Assembly: GCF_047495875.1 (NCBI RefSeq)
Contig: NC_092462.1
Span: 29,032,523-29,096,522, forward strand
Reading direction: 5' to 3'
Source: Pithys albifrons albifrons
Taxonomy: Eukaryota > Chordata > Aves > Passeriformes > Thamnophilidae
DNA length: 64,000 bases
Made by a program: the position numbers and the translations under genes. The notes beneath the pieces were generated by a model that was not told the origin of the DNA, did not search any database, and worked only from the letters and a program-made list of their open reading frames with translations. Shown in pieces: positions 26,409-39,119 of the stretch. Every line of letters begins with the position of its first letter. The stretch's first letter is position 1.

Positions 26409-28906
26409 ACATTAATGCAATAAGAATGGTCTATTTAATGTATAACTTACTGTATTAACCATTAATCGTGCCCTATAAGTAGCAACAAAACCATGTTGTG
26501 CCAAAAATTACTATATATAGTTTTGCTCTCAGGTGGAAAGTTTCTAGCTTAGATTAATTTGAGTAATAGTGTTCCAGACTGTTAGGAAGTAACACATGAA
26601 ATATATGCACATTTGATCTAGGTACCTACAATCCTGGTCCAAAAATAATGGTGCTTCCATAAAGCTCGTCATGGAAGTGAAGTATCTGTGTGAATCAGGA
26701 TTTTTTAAGGGCATCATGTGAAAATATCTTTAAACACTAGAAATGTGTTGAGTCATTTTGTCACACCTGCATCCTAGTCTTTTTAGCATTTTAAAGGCAG
26801 AGAAGTAGGTACTTCTCTGATACTAAGGAGCTGCTGGTAAAGTCAGAGGAATACCTACTGCATGGTCACCAGTTCGGGAGCTGGGAACTGTTCCTCTCTT
26901 GGACTCAAGCTCTGACTGAGACCAGACTTTACAAGATGATTAAACTCTTGATAGAATTGAAATACAATGTAAGCCTCAGTATCTTGCAAAAAAAAAATGC
27001 AGCTCTGTTTTACATTTAAAACCTTATAAAAAGCCTTTTTCTTTCCCAAGGCCCTGTATAAAGTCAGTATTAGTGTCAGGAGTAACACTGCTTTCCTGCA
27101 TGTCTTGGAGAATCTAATAGCAAGCACAGATCCAAGTCTCACTGCTATATCAGAGTTCAGATCTGAACTTCCTGTTAGAGCCAAAAAAAAATTATTTTGA
27201 TTCAAGCACAAATGAAAACCTTTCAGTGACTGTTATGAGAATCAAAATCAGTCTCCAAATCATTTAGACTGAACAACAGGTTTTGTTTCCAGTTCACAAA
27301 ATTTCTATAGTTACCTTTAATACACTTGGAGGAAGTGTACAACAACAGCCTGAGAAACGCAATGCAGGCGAAGCTTTAACCTGTTTTGGACTTTTCTCCT
27401 CTTCCAAATTCTGGGAATTTTTACTTACTGCTGCCTCCATGTACAATTCTGCAAAGTACCATGAGGCAGCCGGGGCTTTATTTTTCAGTGAGATATTTTT
27501 TATTTGTGTGGAAGCTGTTCCTGGATGTATCCACTTGTTGTTGTCCTCCTTGCCAAATGTGTCCGAGATTGTTTAGCCCTGATAAAACTAACCTTGCCAA
27601 AAGCTAGGGTTTGGCTTGGTTGGTGAGCTCATCCAGCTGATCTGCTGGGCAGGAGTAGGAACATGTCACCAAGTTGAGAAGGGGTAATGCAGGTGTTTGT
27701 GTGTGTCCAGCTTTGAAGGGCAGCAAGGTCCCAGCTCATCTTACGAATTCAGGCTTTTTAGCTGTAATAGATTACAGCAGGATTTATTTTATTTCCCCAT
27801 CCCTTGAGCTGTGCAAAAATACCACCAGTCATTGCTTAATGTTCTCCTTTAAATGTTTTTCTTTTTGATTATTTTGTCAAGAAAGCAATAAAACATCATC
27901 TTAATGAACCCCCATAAGTTTGTGAAGCTAATAAAATCTCCAGATGATGGCAGGGCTTTGGGGCAGTCAACATGAAATATATAACTTATTAGAACCCATC
28001 CTTCTGAAATCATTTACACTGCTGTAGCAGGTCCACCCCACTCACATTTAAGTGCCAAAGAGCTCCCATATGAAGAACTACTTGAAGTCCATTGCAGATC
28101 AATGTTTATTGCCATACCTTTTTGTCTTTCTTGTCTTCTAACAATTAATAGGGGGCTATATTCAGTTATTTTATAGCCTTCATAACATTAATCCTGTGCT
28201 AGGGACCCTTTTCTAGTTCAATCACTTTAGTTAAAGGCTTCTTCAGTATGCTGTCAATTCCTGCTGGTTCTCCAGGTGGCTGAAGGTTTCATCCCAGCTG
28301 GCATAAGGGTAGGAACTATAATGAGGTTTTTCCCTGCACAGCAGCAGTGCCTGTGCCAGGGCCCTGGTTTTGTGGGAAGGATGTGAAATTTATGCCCTGG
28401 GATAGTTAAATATATGCCACAAAATAAGCTGTCAGTGAAGAGGGCAAGGTGAGGAGGCTCTGGTTTCTACTTGGAGAACCCCACATACAAATCCCTAGGG
28501 AGAGATGAGCTCCTTCCCCTGCAGCGTAGGGCAGATAAACAAGATACAAGTGGTATTAGCATTTACATTTTACAGGCTCCAGAAGCTTGCTGCCCTGCTC
28601 TTACTTAACCTATGTCAAAATTCAGTTCCTGAACAGCTTTCTTGACCTTTCTGCTGGCATCTTTATTCTGCTGGAAGGATTTGTCTCCTGCCTTTGGCAG
28701 AAGGGCTCTTTAGAAGGCATGGACTGGAAGAGTTTTGCTTCCCTTGGCTTATAAAAAGACCAACCAGTGTATGTCTCTTACCTGTTTCACAGAGGGCACC
28801 TTCTGATCACATGATACAGATGCCACAAGGAGTTAGTTTATCATTGCTTATAGATTCTTGAAGTGCAGGTAATTCTTTTTATCTTGGAGATCTTGCTTAT
28901 GTCGCT

Positions 28907-28957
28907 TAACAATAACATTCTCCCTGAAATAATAACAATGAATGTTCTCCCTGAAAA
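28907..28957. repeat. Imperfect 26-bp tandem duplication
   Basis: Two adjacent copies read TAACAAT.A(.)TTCTCCCTGAAA with a few substitutions, covering about 28907-28932 and 28933-28957. This is a small local duplication in the intron. Confidence 0.6.
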
Positions 28958-29309
28958 TGGGAGCCTGTTGGGTTTTCATCTTTTGTCTCTATGATTTCTA
29001 ATGCAGCTAACTCGAGAGAAAAACTTGAGTTCCCAAACTCAAAGGCTGCATTCTGCAGCACTTTGGTTTCTGAATTCAGCAATGAGATGCGATCTGCTGG
29101 GGTTTTGGCTTAGTGTTGTATGTGGTTTTGTTTTTTTTCCACTCATATCCTTGCCAAACTAGAAACAGCGAGCAAAAGGGAAAAACACAAACCATAAAAG
29201 AAGAAATGAACTGGTAAGATTTGAAACCTCGCTGGCAGCCTCACTAGAAAGACTCATATGAGTGGCGACTGTCGTTTTAACCTTAATCTCCATTTTCTGT
29301 TTCTCATCT

Positions 29310-29315
29310 CAGCAG
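29310..29315 (+). promoter_or_regulatory. EPHA5: NAGNAG tandem splice acceptor
   Basis: The sequence CAGCAG gives two acceptors three bases apart. Use of the first (exon from 29313) inserts a residue and reads V-S-V-A-A-S-S; use of the second (exon from 29316) reads V-L-A-A-S-S. Both keep the frame. The product of the second site is closer to my recollection of human EPHA5 (VFAASS). Confidence 0.8.
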
Positions 29316-29418
29316 TAGCTGCATCCAGTGACCAGAGCCAGATTCCTATAATTGTTGTGTCTGTAACAGTGGGAGTCATTCTGCTGGCTGTTGTTATCGG
29401 TTTCCTTCTCAGCGGAAG
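29313..29418 (+). CDS. EPHA5: EPHA5 exon, transmembrane segment
   Basis: Encodes the extracellular edge [10 protein letters not shown] and a single hydrophobic helix, [20 protein letters not shown] plus FLL, then SG and two bases of the next codon. The small-residue pattern (VSVTVG) fits Eph transmembrane helices that pack as dimers. The start may be 29313 or 29316 because the acceptor is CAGCAG; 29313 is given as the outer limit. The donor is GGAAG/gtaaga. The first codon completed by intron sequence is AGG and the next is TAA, so retention of this intron would end the protein immediately after the membrane helix. Confidence 0.95.
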
Positions 29419-32400
29419 GTAAGAGAAGAAGCTGTGTATTTATACTTCCCCAACTTCTGTAATAACTTTTATCTGTCCAGCTGATTAGAGCCATTTAGGC
29501 AAAAAGCAGCTTGTGAACGAAACTGTCAAGCAGTAGCACTGCAAAACAGCACGGGAGTGGGCTGATTAATCTGTTTGGACAAGCAGAAATGACAAAGGCT
29601 CACTCACAGATGTAGTTCACTTCTCAGTGATTTTCATCTGTATATAGACTGGCCCTGATTATTTGACTTGATTACTGCAGGAGTGTTTTCACATTCCTTT
29701 AAAAATAATCAGAATATATTGTGGGTTAAATATCCTCAAGCCCGTATGTTTACACTCAGAGTTTGTAATGGACTTTGCTCACAGAGAAAACTTGACTTCA
29801 GGAAAACACTTGTAATGAAAATGGGAAGAAATCCACCAGAATGGCCAAATGCCTCATATGTTGGGCAGATCTGGATTTCATTTTTCATATGTAGGATACT
29901 AATGGGTTCCCCAAGTGTTAGTAAATTATACAGAGAACTCCCCCCATGGAGGGAGACACTCAGCTTCAAACCATCAGATGATCCCACTGACTTCTCATGT
30001 GCTTAAACATAGGCAAGTGATAAAAGCCTGGGCTATACTATCTTTGACAACTCTAATGGAAGCTGATGGAATGTGTTGATGAGCAAGAGATTGTGGTACT
30101 GGGGCAAAATCTGGCTTGTATCAGAATCAGTTTGTACTGCAACACTCAATTTGTGTGGCAGCCAGCATACAAGGCACTTTTTTCTTATTCTAAATGTTTA
30201 TTAGTACATTTTTTTAGTGGCAATAGTCAAACAATGCATCATCCTTCATGCAAAGCAATGTGAAGTGCAAAGTAAACATTTATGCTTCTAAGGTACCAAT
30301 CAGCCCACAGTTGTTTTCAAGATACAAGTCTCTCTTAAGCTCAGGTCTAGCAAGAAGGCTGTAGATTATAGGATATTGTAAGTGTTAGGAGATGTTACAG
30401 ATCCAGAGGAACTGCACTGAATATGTTGGTTGAGGGTCTTATTTACCAGAGGAGGTAGGGTATCAGTCTGCAAATGCAGAGCAGTGAAATCCAGCCAGGT
30501 TGAGCAACTGGGTTCCCAGGCATAAGGCATCTGTGGAAGGACATGGACACAGTTACTTCCTGTCTTGAAAGGTAAGTGTGCTGCCAGACTCATCTCCACT
30601 CAAGGTCGGAGACTGACAGTCTTTTCCAGCTCAGCCATTAGGGCTCCTGTCGTCTGCTTTGAGTGACTTGTTGGACTTAAAAATGGAAAAGTAAATGATC
30701 CTGTCTGCTTGAGAAGCAGAGGTGTTGGGGGAGGGTGCATGGCTGAAGGCAATTCACACCAGAGCCTACAAGAAAGCTGTAGTCAAAAGACTTGACTCTG
30801 AACACAGTAAGCAGGAGTTCAAGTCTGTCATTAAAGGCTAGGAGTTTTGATTCAAATTCCTCCTCAAACAGAGCAAGTGGATGTGAACTTTGGCTTCCTC
30901 TGTGTGCTTGTATCAGTGCAAACAGGATTAATGCATGCATGACCCTAGGGAAGCTATGAATGTAACCTGACACCTGTGCAGGGAGGAGTCTGGGGAGTGA
31001 ATCACAGGTGAAGGAATGTATATCCCTCTGTGGCCAGAGTATTACTACTGTGTAGCTACCAGTAGCTCTTGCTCTTCCCACAGTCACTGGCAAGTGCTCA
31101 GGACCCTTCCAGGGAGAATGGACCCTTGTAGGTCTCCTATTTACTGCTAACCTCTCTGATGCAAGCAAGCAGTTGCAAATCCTGAGCCATTTGTCAGCAG
31201 TCCTTGTTAGTTACGTGTTTCTGTCCTTTTGCCTAATGGGCTTTCCAGGATGTTCTTCCTCTTAGCACTTTATCTCTTGGGCATGCTTATAAAAGCGTTG
31301 TCTCCTTTGGCCAGAGTTTATCACCACCTCTTCTGCTGCCTTAATCCTCCTACCTTGTACTCACATCTTCCTCTGTGGGCCCCAGGGCAGCTGCAGGTTC
31401 CCAGGAGCTTCTTCATGGTGCCACACTGGATGTGTGGGAAAGGGCAGGCACAGGGAGCTGAGCTCTTCGTCCATTTTTATCTTTTGAACCTTTACCCTAA
31501 ACTGAGAAGAGCACAGTCCCTTAGCTGGAGGTGGTAGAGAAACCTCCAGCACAAAGGTTTGGTCCATTAGAAAACTGACTTCAAAACCACAGAGCTTCTC
31601 AGCCAGTTTGAGTTTCTGTGACTTTCAAAGCCCATCTAGTATGTTGAGTGACTTGGGAGAACAGCAAAATAAACCCCAGAAACCCAGAAAGATGACATAC
31701 AATTTGAAATTAAACAAAGCAAAACAAAGAAATTGCTCTGGTTTGGAAGAAGCAGAGATGCCACTGAGATGTGCCACTCATGCTGCTTTGCCTTGGATAT
31801 GGATTCAAGACAATTTGTGGAGTGACACTCCCGCTGTGACACAGCAGGGACAAGAAACACATTCCAAGTCATGGGATAATCCCTTTCTGAATCTGTTAAC
31901 CTGTTTCTCAAAGATACTTCCTGTATCTCTGAAGTGGTTATGTTGTTCCAGTGCCTGCTTCCAAGGGGGTAAATTTTCTTTCCTAATTCTTTCCTGTAGT
32001 TACTTTTTGAAAAACAACTATTTTAAACACCAGGTGGAATCATCACTGCTTGCCGCACAAAGCAAAGCCCAGGCTGTCTTGTCTTCCAGTGTAAGAGAGC
32101 AGCTACTGCTCAGCAGCAGAGCTAAGGAGAAAAACCCTCTTGCCCTGCAGCACTGAGGATGTAACTTGGCCAGCTCCTGCAAATAGTCTACTCTTCACTG
32201 GTTTCATGCTGCTCTCAGGCTCCCTGGGAGGCCCTGGACACCTTAGAATTAGGATATTCCTCCCTAGGATGCTGTATGGCATCTCTTTGCACCTATTCTC
32301 CCAAGTCCTGCGCTGCAGCAAGCAGAGGCTTGAGAGGCTCGAGAGCAGTTCTGCAGTGCAAAGTGGATGTCATCCTGCTCTTGGCAGCTCTGAAAGTAGT

Positions 32401-35400
32401 TTCTAGTCATAGGGCTCAGGAGTTTTTTGGGGTCTGCAGGCTTGTTATTTTCTGCTAGGCTCCCAAAGGCAGAAGGACACCTCTTCTCCTTTTTGTTGCT
32501 TTCAAGTATCTGCAGTTTTCTCACTTGTGAATGAATATAAGTAACAGCTTGGCATTTTCCATTGGCAGCGGGCCCTAAACCAAAGGTCAGTTGAACAGTA
32601 GTCATGGTGGCATTTCCACATGCCAGCGTCCATCTGTGGAAATGCACTTTGTGGTCTGAAGCTGCAGGTTCCTGGGAATTTGAAACTAAATGTGCTTTGC
32701 CCTAAACAATTAAGCTGCATTTCAGAGGTGATTTACTTGCAGATGCTCCAGAAAACTCTTCCTGTAAATAACATGTCCTCTGACCAAGGTCATAAATGCC
32801 AAGCAAAATAGCTGATCACTTTTTTAAGTTATCCTGCTCCTTGCATCAAGGGCATATTAATAATATAACAATTGGGATTACAAATCAAAGAGATTCACTA
32901 AATCAGACTATAGTTGGCTCAGCAAAAAAAAAAGAAGTGGATTGAAAATCTATTATTAAACTGCTACAAGTATTGAATTCAAGAACATGGAGTTGTTACT
33001 ATCTTTGTTTTGTTAGGATTATGTGTTCTCAAAAGTGCAGTGCATTTTACAGATAGAGCAAAGCTATAAATTTTGCTTGAATTAGATGTTGGTTGCCATT
33101 ATTGTTCCTGATTGAAGTATATATTAAACTAAAGTTCTTACTGACTTGTATTTTACGGTCTGTATCAGACAATCCAGTCACAAAGATCTTTCTGCTCCAT
33201 CTCACAGGAGCACTAAGGTGCCTCAATTGTTGTTGTGTAGCATCAGTCTCTTGCTCCCTGCAAACTGAGTTGGGCAGCCAGGTTTTCAGCACTGTAGGAA
33301 GGAGACCGACAGCTCCAGAGCAGTTTCTCCTCTTTTGTCCTTCAAACCAAGCTCTGTTTGCAAAACTGACAGGGTCTTAGGGTGACTGTCAAGAGACTTC
33401 TGGTCCCTCCAGTTCCCCAAGCTTTTGAACTTCGTATCACTAAACAAAAGCATGGGCTTTTACAGATTAAAGTGGGGGGTGGTATTAGGTCAATGCTGTG
33501 CAAGTTTGCAAAAGCTGCTCAAAATAGCTAAGAAGTGTACTGTGAATTTGCATTTATAGTCAGCAACCCATCATGGAAGAGCTTTTCATAGAACTTAAGA
33601 AAAAAAAAAGTTGAAGGAACAAAAACTGCCCCTCTCCCTGTGTCATGTATATATAGAAAAGTCTTTCTGGCAAGGAACTAGCATTTGAAAGACAAAGCAA
33701 AGACAAATCTTGCCACCTGGGTATTGGCAATTAGAGGCTTCTGCACCAGAGTATCCATCCTTGACCTTAGCTGATTTAGACTTTTAAATAGCAGCGCCTG
33801 TGGTGGCAGAGGGCTACTTTCAGGACACAAATACGTGCATCTTGTTAAAAAGTGATTTTCAGGGAATAGAGAGGGAGAAAGATTGTGATGTGTATTGTAG
33901 GTCCTGAGACAATGTTTTCTGTGATGTGGAAGGTCAAGATGGATGAATTTTGCCACAACCTCCCCCCTCTATTTTCCAAGCTGTGTCAGGACTTAAAATA
34001 GTTTGCTTTTTCAATATTTCCGTAGGAAACAGGCAACAGTCTATTGATAATGGTTTTCATAGAGAATTTTTCCAGCATGAGTCACAATTTTTGTTAGTTG
34101 GGACTTTTAAAAGGATTTTTATCTCTGTGTTCTTTCCTGCTCTTCCTTCTTCCTGCAGGACATTGTCTCCTGTGATTTATAGTCACTTTATGGTGCTGCC
34201 TGCTGCCAAATATTCCCCACGATTCACCTGACAAGAGGAAGGATTTTGTTGAGGAAGCTGTGCCTCTGCCAAGTCAAAATTCCCATCCACCGAGAGCAGG
34301 CAGGGTCTAGTCCTGCTTCTGTTCGGGTCAGGCTTTTTACTAGCTCTGTCATGTTAATGGTCTCTTTGCTGGTACATTTTCCCAACCAGGAGTGTTCACA
34401 GCATTGGTATCCAGTGCCGCTGTCTGAAAGCAGAGTGCTCCAGTGCACCCTTCTGCACAGCATGATGCCTTCCTAGGGCCAGTGTGGAAATCTGCTGCCC
34501 ATAATACCCATCTCTAACATCCTGCCAAGATCAGCTTGCCAAATTTGGCTACTTCAACACGTTATTCCTCTTTAATTCTAAACACCTTCTGGCCTAGTAC
34601 AAATTCGCCAGGCTCTGCAAGCTGGTCTATGCTCTGCAGTTTCGAGGCAGTTACGGACCCAGGCTAATCTGCCTTCAGATGACTTCAGTCTGGACAGGAG
34701 GTGAGAGTTGAGCAAATCTGTAATTAAGCTCCAAGCCCATGAGGCATTGCACTTGAAAGCATTATTCCTGAGTTGGTCTGGCAGCAGCCAGGGGAATGGG
34801 GTAGGAGGACTGTCACAAACAGATAAGTGGCTGGCATAAGCTTTGTCTGAGCCGGGAAAACATGGGATAGCACAGCAGTAAGTGACAAAAATATCCTCAC
34901 CTTCACACAGGTGATGTATTTGATGGCATTGTGCAAGTCCTGTTTCCACTTGGAGAAGGGAACTGGGCTGCCCTTCAAGCTGAAAGTGATAGCTGTTTGA
35001 GGCTCCTATGAGTATGTGGTGTTTAAAGATGGAGTTTACAGTGTCTTCTCTTAGCTGTGGAGTGAGTAGAGAATGAAGAAGAAAGTCACACTCTTGTTCT
35101 TCTGCACTTCTGAATATGTGGATGTTTCACTTTGCTTTGAATGCTAGAAATATGAAGCATGACCTGTCCTGGGGGTTCACCATGTTACGGCACTTGGCCC
35201 CTTACCTAGAAAAAAGGTTATCTGTACTTGTTTATGTCTTAGACACAGAAACATAAAATGTCAGAGGTCTTTCCAAATGCATTTCCTTTCCCTGAAGACA
35301 TTGCTTTCTTTCCCCATAGTGATTGCATCGATATCTGCTTCGACTTCTGCATTCTTGAGAACATGCAGAGACATGCTCTAATGTGTGAAGTAGGACAGCT

Positions 35401-36285
35401 CAAAAGGGAAGACCAGATGACTCCTTAAACATTCGTATAATTCTGGACAAAATGGAAATATATTCCTAGCAGGTCATAGTGTGTAATGCTGCTTCTCTGA
35501 TGTTTAGAGCGAGCCTGTTGACTCATAAAGTGCTAGGTGTAGTACTGGCCTTCTGACCTAGAGATGCTGGAAGCAATCGTTGCCCTCATTCAAGGCTGTT
35601 TGTAGGATTAGAAAAATCATCCCAGGCACCCTCAAGTATTTCAGTCTCTAATTGCAAACCTCTGAAGAACATCCTATTAGAACAGCTTGTTAAAAGCAAT
35701 AAACAAGACTCTCATTTATCATGATTCTAAGACTTCAACTTATAACTCTTAAAAGCCACAGCTATATATGGTAGAGCTTCTCTGAATTCTATCTATCAAC
35801 TGAAAATGTAGTTTAATTCCGAATACTCTCTGAGTCATCTGCAGACCTGTGGTAAATTAATTACATTAATTGCAAGCACAGTTGTTTGGGCCCATAATAT
35901 ATACACATTTCATTAATAAAGAATGTAGCCCAGGGTTTGAAACAATGCCGAGTTTGTTGATAAATCCTCCTAGCACAGGTTTGTTAAAGTTTGCTCCCTG
36001 GACAGTTGGGTTTGCAAATCACATAGACATTGCAGGGGTCACCTTAGCTAGAGCTGTAGGAGTGTTGTCTTCATGTGCGTGAGATAACTGAAAGCAGTAG
36101 AGTTGGGCTAGACAAGAAGCAGGGCAGTGCCAGCAGCTCACGGAGGTCCTGGAGGTGTCACTATAGCTCCAGGCTCCTCTACATTTTCTCTGCTCATCTG
36201 CAGCCCTTTTCTTGAAGCCAGGGCTCAAAACAGGTGTCACACCTTCTTCCAAGCATGCTTGGCATTTGGAGGTGGTGTCACCTCA

Positions 36286-36408
36286 GCACTAAGGCAGTTA
36301 AATGCCTCCCTGACATCCGATCTCATCAGATCTCGGGAGCAAAGCAGGGTCAGCCCCAGTTAGTACTTGGATGGGAGACCTCCTGGGAATACTGGGGGCT
36401 GTAGGTTC
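36286..36408 (+). pseudogene. 5S rRNA pseudogene or head of a 5S-derived SINE
   Basis: From CCGATCTC at 36317 to GTAGGTTC at 36408 the sequence follows vertebrate 5S rRNA at about 80 of 92 positions by eye. It has a box A equivalent (AGCAAAGCAGGG), the intermediate element (TTGGATGGGAGACC) and the box C region (GGGGCTGTAGG). The first 30 bases are recognisable but more diverged (CTAAGGC where 5S has CTACGGC). Substitutions break several stem pairs, so it is unlikely to be a working gene. No oligo-T terminator follows. CTCAGCACTA just 5' and TAGTGCTGAG just 3' form a 10-bp inverted repeat around it. Confidence 0.85.
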
Positions 36409-38824
36409 TAGTGCTGAGGACTTCACTGTCACCATCCAAGCTCGCTCGGCCGTGGCAGTTGAACCTCAGGAGTTAAAGGGTGGGGCCAGTTCTGCGCACG
36501 CTGTGCCACCTAAAACATCCACTGCGCAGGCTGGAAGGGCACACGCACGTGGGGAGAGGCCTGCCCAAATCTTCGTTCATGAAGCCTGGCCATACATATA
36601 CATACACACATATACACCTCAGCACCTTGATCTTTCCCAGCAAAGGGGATTTAACACTGCGTTTTCTCGATAACTTTTACTCTTCAACAGGTATGTCATC
36701 TGTTACCCTGCAGCAGAGCACAGGGGCTCCTGGCCAGGAGCATCCCTCAGAAGCTCTCCTCATAGTCTGCTGGTTGATTCAGTGAGCTTAGAGGGGACCT
36801 TGCAGATAAATGTGATGTATACAGTGCTTGGTTCCATTTTGACTGCTCCCTGATGCAGGTCAGCTTGCTGGCTAAAGATCTTAAAACTCTGGAGAGGTCC
36901 AAATGTATTTCAGTAGACAGCAGTCTGTTATCCACAGCATTTGATCTTGTCTGGAAAGGTTTTGCTTTTATCTCCTCAGTCTCTAGACTAAGAAAGCCCT
37001 GCATGAAGTGGGGTGATGGGGAACTTGGCCCCTCCTCAATGCGATGCCCACAAGATGTATGATGGGTTTGCTGGAGTTTAACATCAGTTTTATTTGCCTC
37101 AGGTTTTTTATATGCTGAGTTTATCTACCAAGTCAAGCCATTCTTTTAACATGAGCAGTAAAAAATCTTCCTTTGTCCTAACTGTTGAGGCCAATTCATA
37201 GGTTCACTTACCTTTCCTAGCACTCCGTGGACTGGAAAGTGAATTTTGTTGTCTGCTGATACAGTTTAGTTTGTTTCTAAGTGCTTTAGATTTCCCCTAA
37301 TGTTGAAAATCAGAGTATCTTGATCACAAGAGCATAGCTGATGGGTATGCAGGAGCAAGGCTGTATTGAGGCACATTTCCCTTGCACTTGAGTGTTTCTT
37401 CCTCCTCATAAAGAGTGAGATCTGAAGCATTCTGCATTCAGTGCAGGGAACTGATTTTGTCTCAGAGCAGCCCAGTTACTGATGAGGTGCTCAAAGAGTT
37501 TTCTTTGTTTAAGAAAATAGCAAGATCTTTTCATTTCAAGGAATTTGTCAGTTTTCAGGTTAATTTAACTGTTGTTTTAAAAACTTTTACTTTGAGTGCT
37601 GAATGGTGTGGGAGTATGAGAAGGTCTGGTGGCAGCAACCATGAGAAAATGCCTGGGGGAAAACAGCCTCCTATCTAAAACATAAGCTAAAGTATCACAG
37701 CCAAAGTGATCTTATGGAGATGCACCAGTTCCCTGCACTCAAATCCTGCAAGGTTAGAAGAAGAAAATTACAAAATTGACTCAAAATACATAGTGCTTGG
37801 GTTCTCTTTGTGTGTCTTTGGTTTTGGGCCTCTGGTGTTAACCTCATGTTAACTTGGATCAATCAATGGTTTAGAGAAGGCTGACCTGCTTCTATATTAG
37901 TATAACTGCAAAAGCTGGGGCATTATGAAAATAGAAAGTACTGTCAATTATAGTAAGAAATATTGGCATTGCTGTTTAGAAAATGTTAGCAAGTTGTTTT
38001 GCTGATGCAAAAGGAGCTTAGAAGCCATTCTTCACCAGTTCTAATTTAAGTAAGCACATAATCCAGTATATAATTCTGTAAATCATTGCATGTCTGAAGT
38101 TATTTTGCATCATGCTTTAAGGCACTGCAGTTGCTGAATGTTAATTCTGTCTAAAGAAGCTATTTTAATGTATTTAGGCATTGTAAGTTATACTGTATAA
38201 AATTATAATGTGCACAGAATTTTGTCCAAGAACGACATGTTACGATGATTGAAAAAGAAATTATGATTGAGATCTTCAGCTGATTTTAACTGGAATATGT
38301 CTGCACCATTGGGCTCCTGCTTGCACTGAAGTCCTTCCTATTGTTTTTTCTGCACTATGTTCTTTTCCAAGGTGAATTATCTTAATAGATTTGGTAACAA
38401 AAAAAATGTCTGTGCATATTTTCTGGCAAGGATGAAGGGCAACTACTGAGGTGCAGCCAGCCTTGGGTTACGAACTGATGCCAGGTGAACCCATAGTCTG
38501 ATTAGACTACAGTGATGGCCAAGCAGCCTTCAAAGGCAAGCTGTGGATGCATGCATGCAGTGCCTTTCCCCTCACCATATTTGAGTTTATTTAAGCTGAA
38601 TGCTCTCAAATTACTCACAAGGTGTCCTGCTTCTGTAGATACCTAATGTGCGTCCAAAGCTTCACTGATACAAGGAGATGCAGGGTTCTGTGAGTTGACT
38701 ATGTGCATAAGGGTCTGCAAAGGCAGGGCTTGTATTCATCTAGTGCTTTTCTTTTTCCAAAGGAAATTGTAATTGTACCACATGCAAGCTTGTGGGTAAA
38801 AAAAGTCACTTTGCCTGCTTCAAG

Positions 38825-38876
38825 GCAGGTGCTTAAGTTTAAGCACATGGGTGGCCCCATTAATCCTGACAGTGGT
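38825..38876. repeat. Possible ancient sauropsid interspersed repeat
   Basis: GTGCTTAAGTTTAAGCACATGGGTGG followed by CCCATTAATCC resembles an old repeat of turtles, crocodiles and birds (gcttaa.tttaagca.atg.gtagtcccatt pattern). Only about 50 bp is visible. It may belong to the same family as 13975-14062. Confidence 0.35.
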
Positions 38877-39119
38877 ATTCAAGTCCAGGAAGCAGATGGT
38901 TAATTGCTTTACAGGATCAGGATCTATACACTCTCCCCAAGGCATTTTTCCTCAACGATAGCAACATGCCATGAAATTCTTGCAGCCCAGGATGTTAAGG
39001 TCCAAATAATAGTTGCAATAAGAAGGAAGAAGTGCATATAAAAATGTTGCAAATGTATTTGCACCTTGCCAGGGCAGTGGGATTATTCCTTATCCTGGGC
39101 CTTTTTGTTTGCTTTTCAG

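Larger units (their letters stand above)
25267..29312 (+). other. EPHA5: EPHA5 intron (4.0 kb)
   Basis: No gene or large mobile element is recognised. Noted items are a near-palindrome TTGCATC-AC-GATGCAA at 26393-26408 in an AT-rich block, and an imperfect 26-bp tandem duplication at 28907-28957. It ends in a pyrimidine-rich stretch and the tandem acceptor AGCAG at 29311-29315. Confidence 0.9.
29419..39119 (+). other. EPHA5: EPHA5 intron (9.7 kb)
   Basis: The largest intron in the window between recognised exons. It holds a 5S rRNA-like copy (36286-36408), a possible old sauropsid repeat (38825-38876) and a short alternating-purine stretch near 36595-36620. Several open frames of 100-180 codons near 30.7-32.6 kb overlap on both strands, resemble no family and lack plausible exon borders, so they are not called. 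Confidence 0.88.

Noticed and set aside
30677..31168. 163-codon open frame on the - strand
   Set aside because: No recognisable domain, no splice or promoter support, and ordinary intronic composition.
31608..32156. 182-codon open frame on the + strand
   Set aside because: It overlaps other long frames on both strands, has no domain, signal or coding-like composition, and lies in the intron between the membrane exon and the cassette exon.
36371..36785. Two open frames of about 100 codons after the 5S-like copy
   Set aside because: They overlap each other in different frames, start inside the 5S-like sequence and run through a CA/TA-rich tract; not coding-like.
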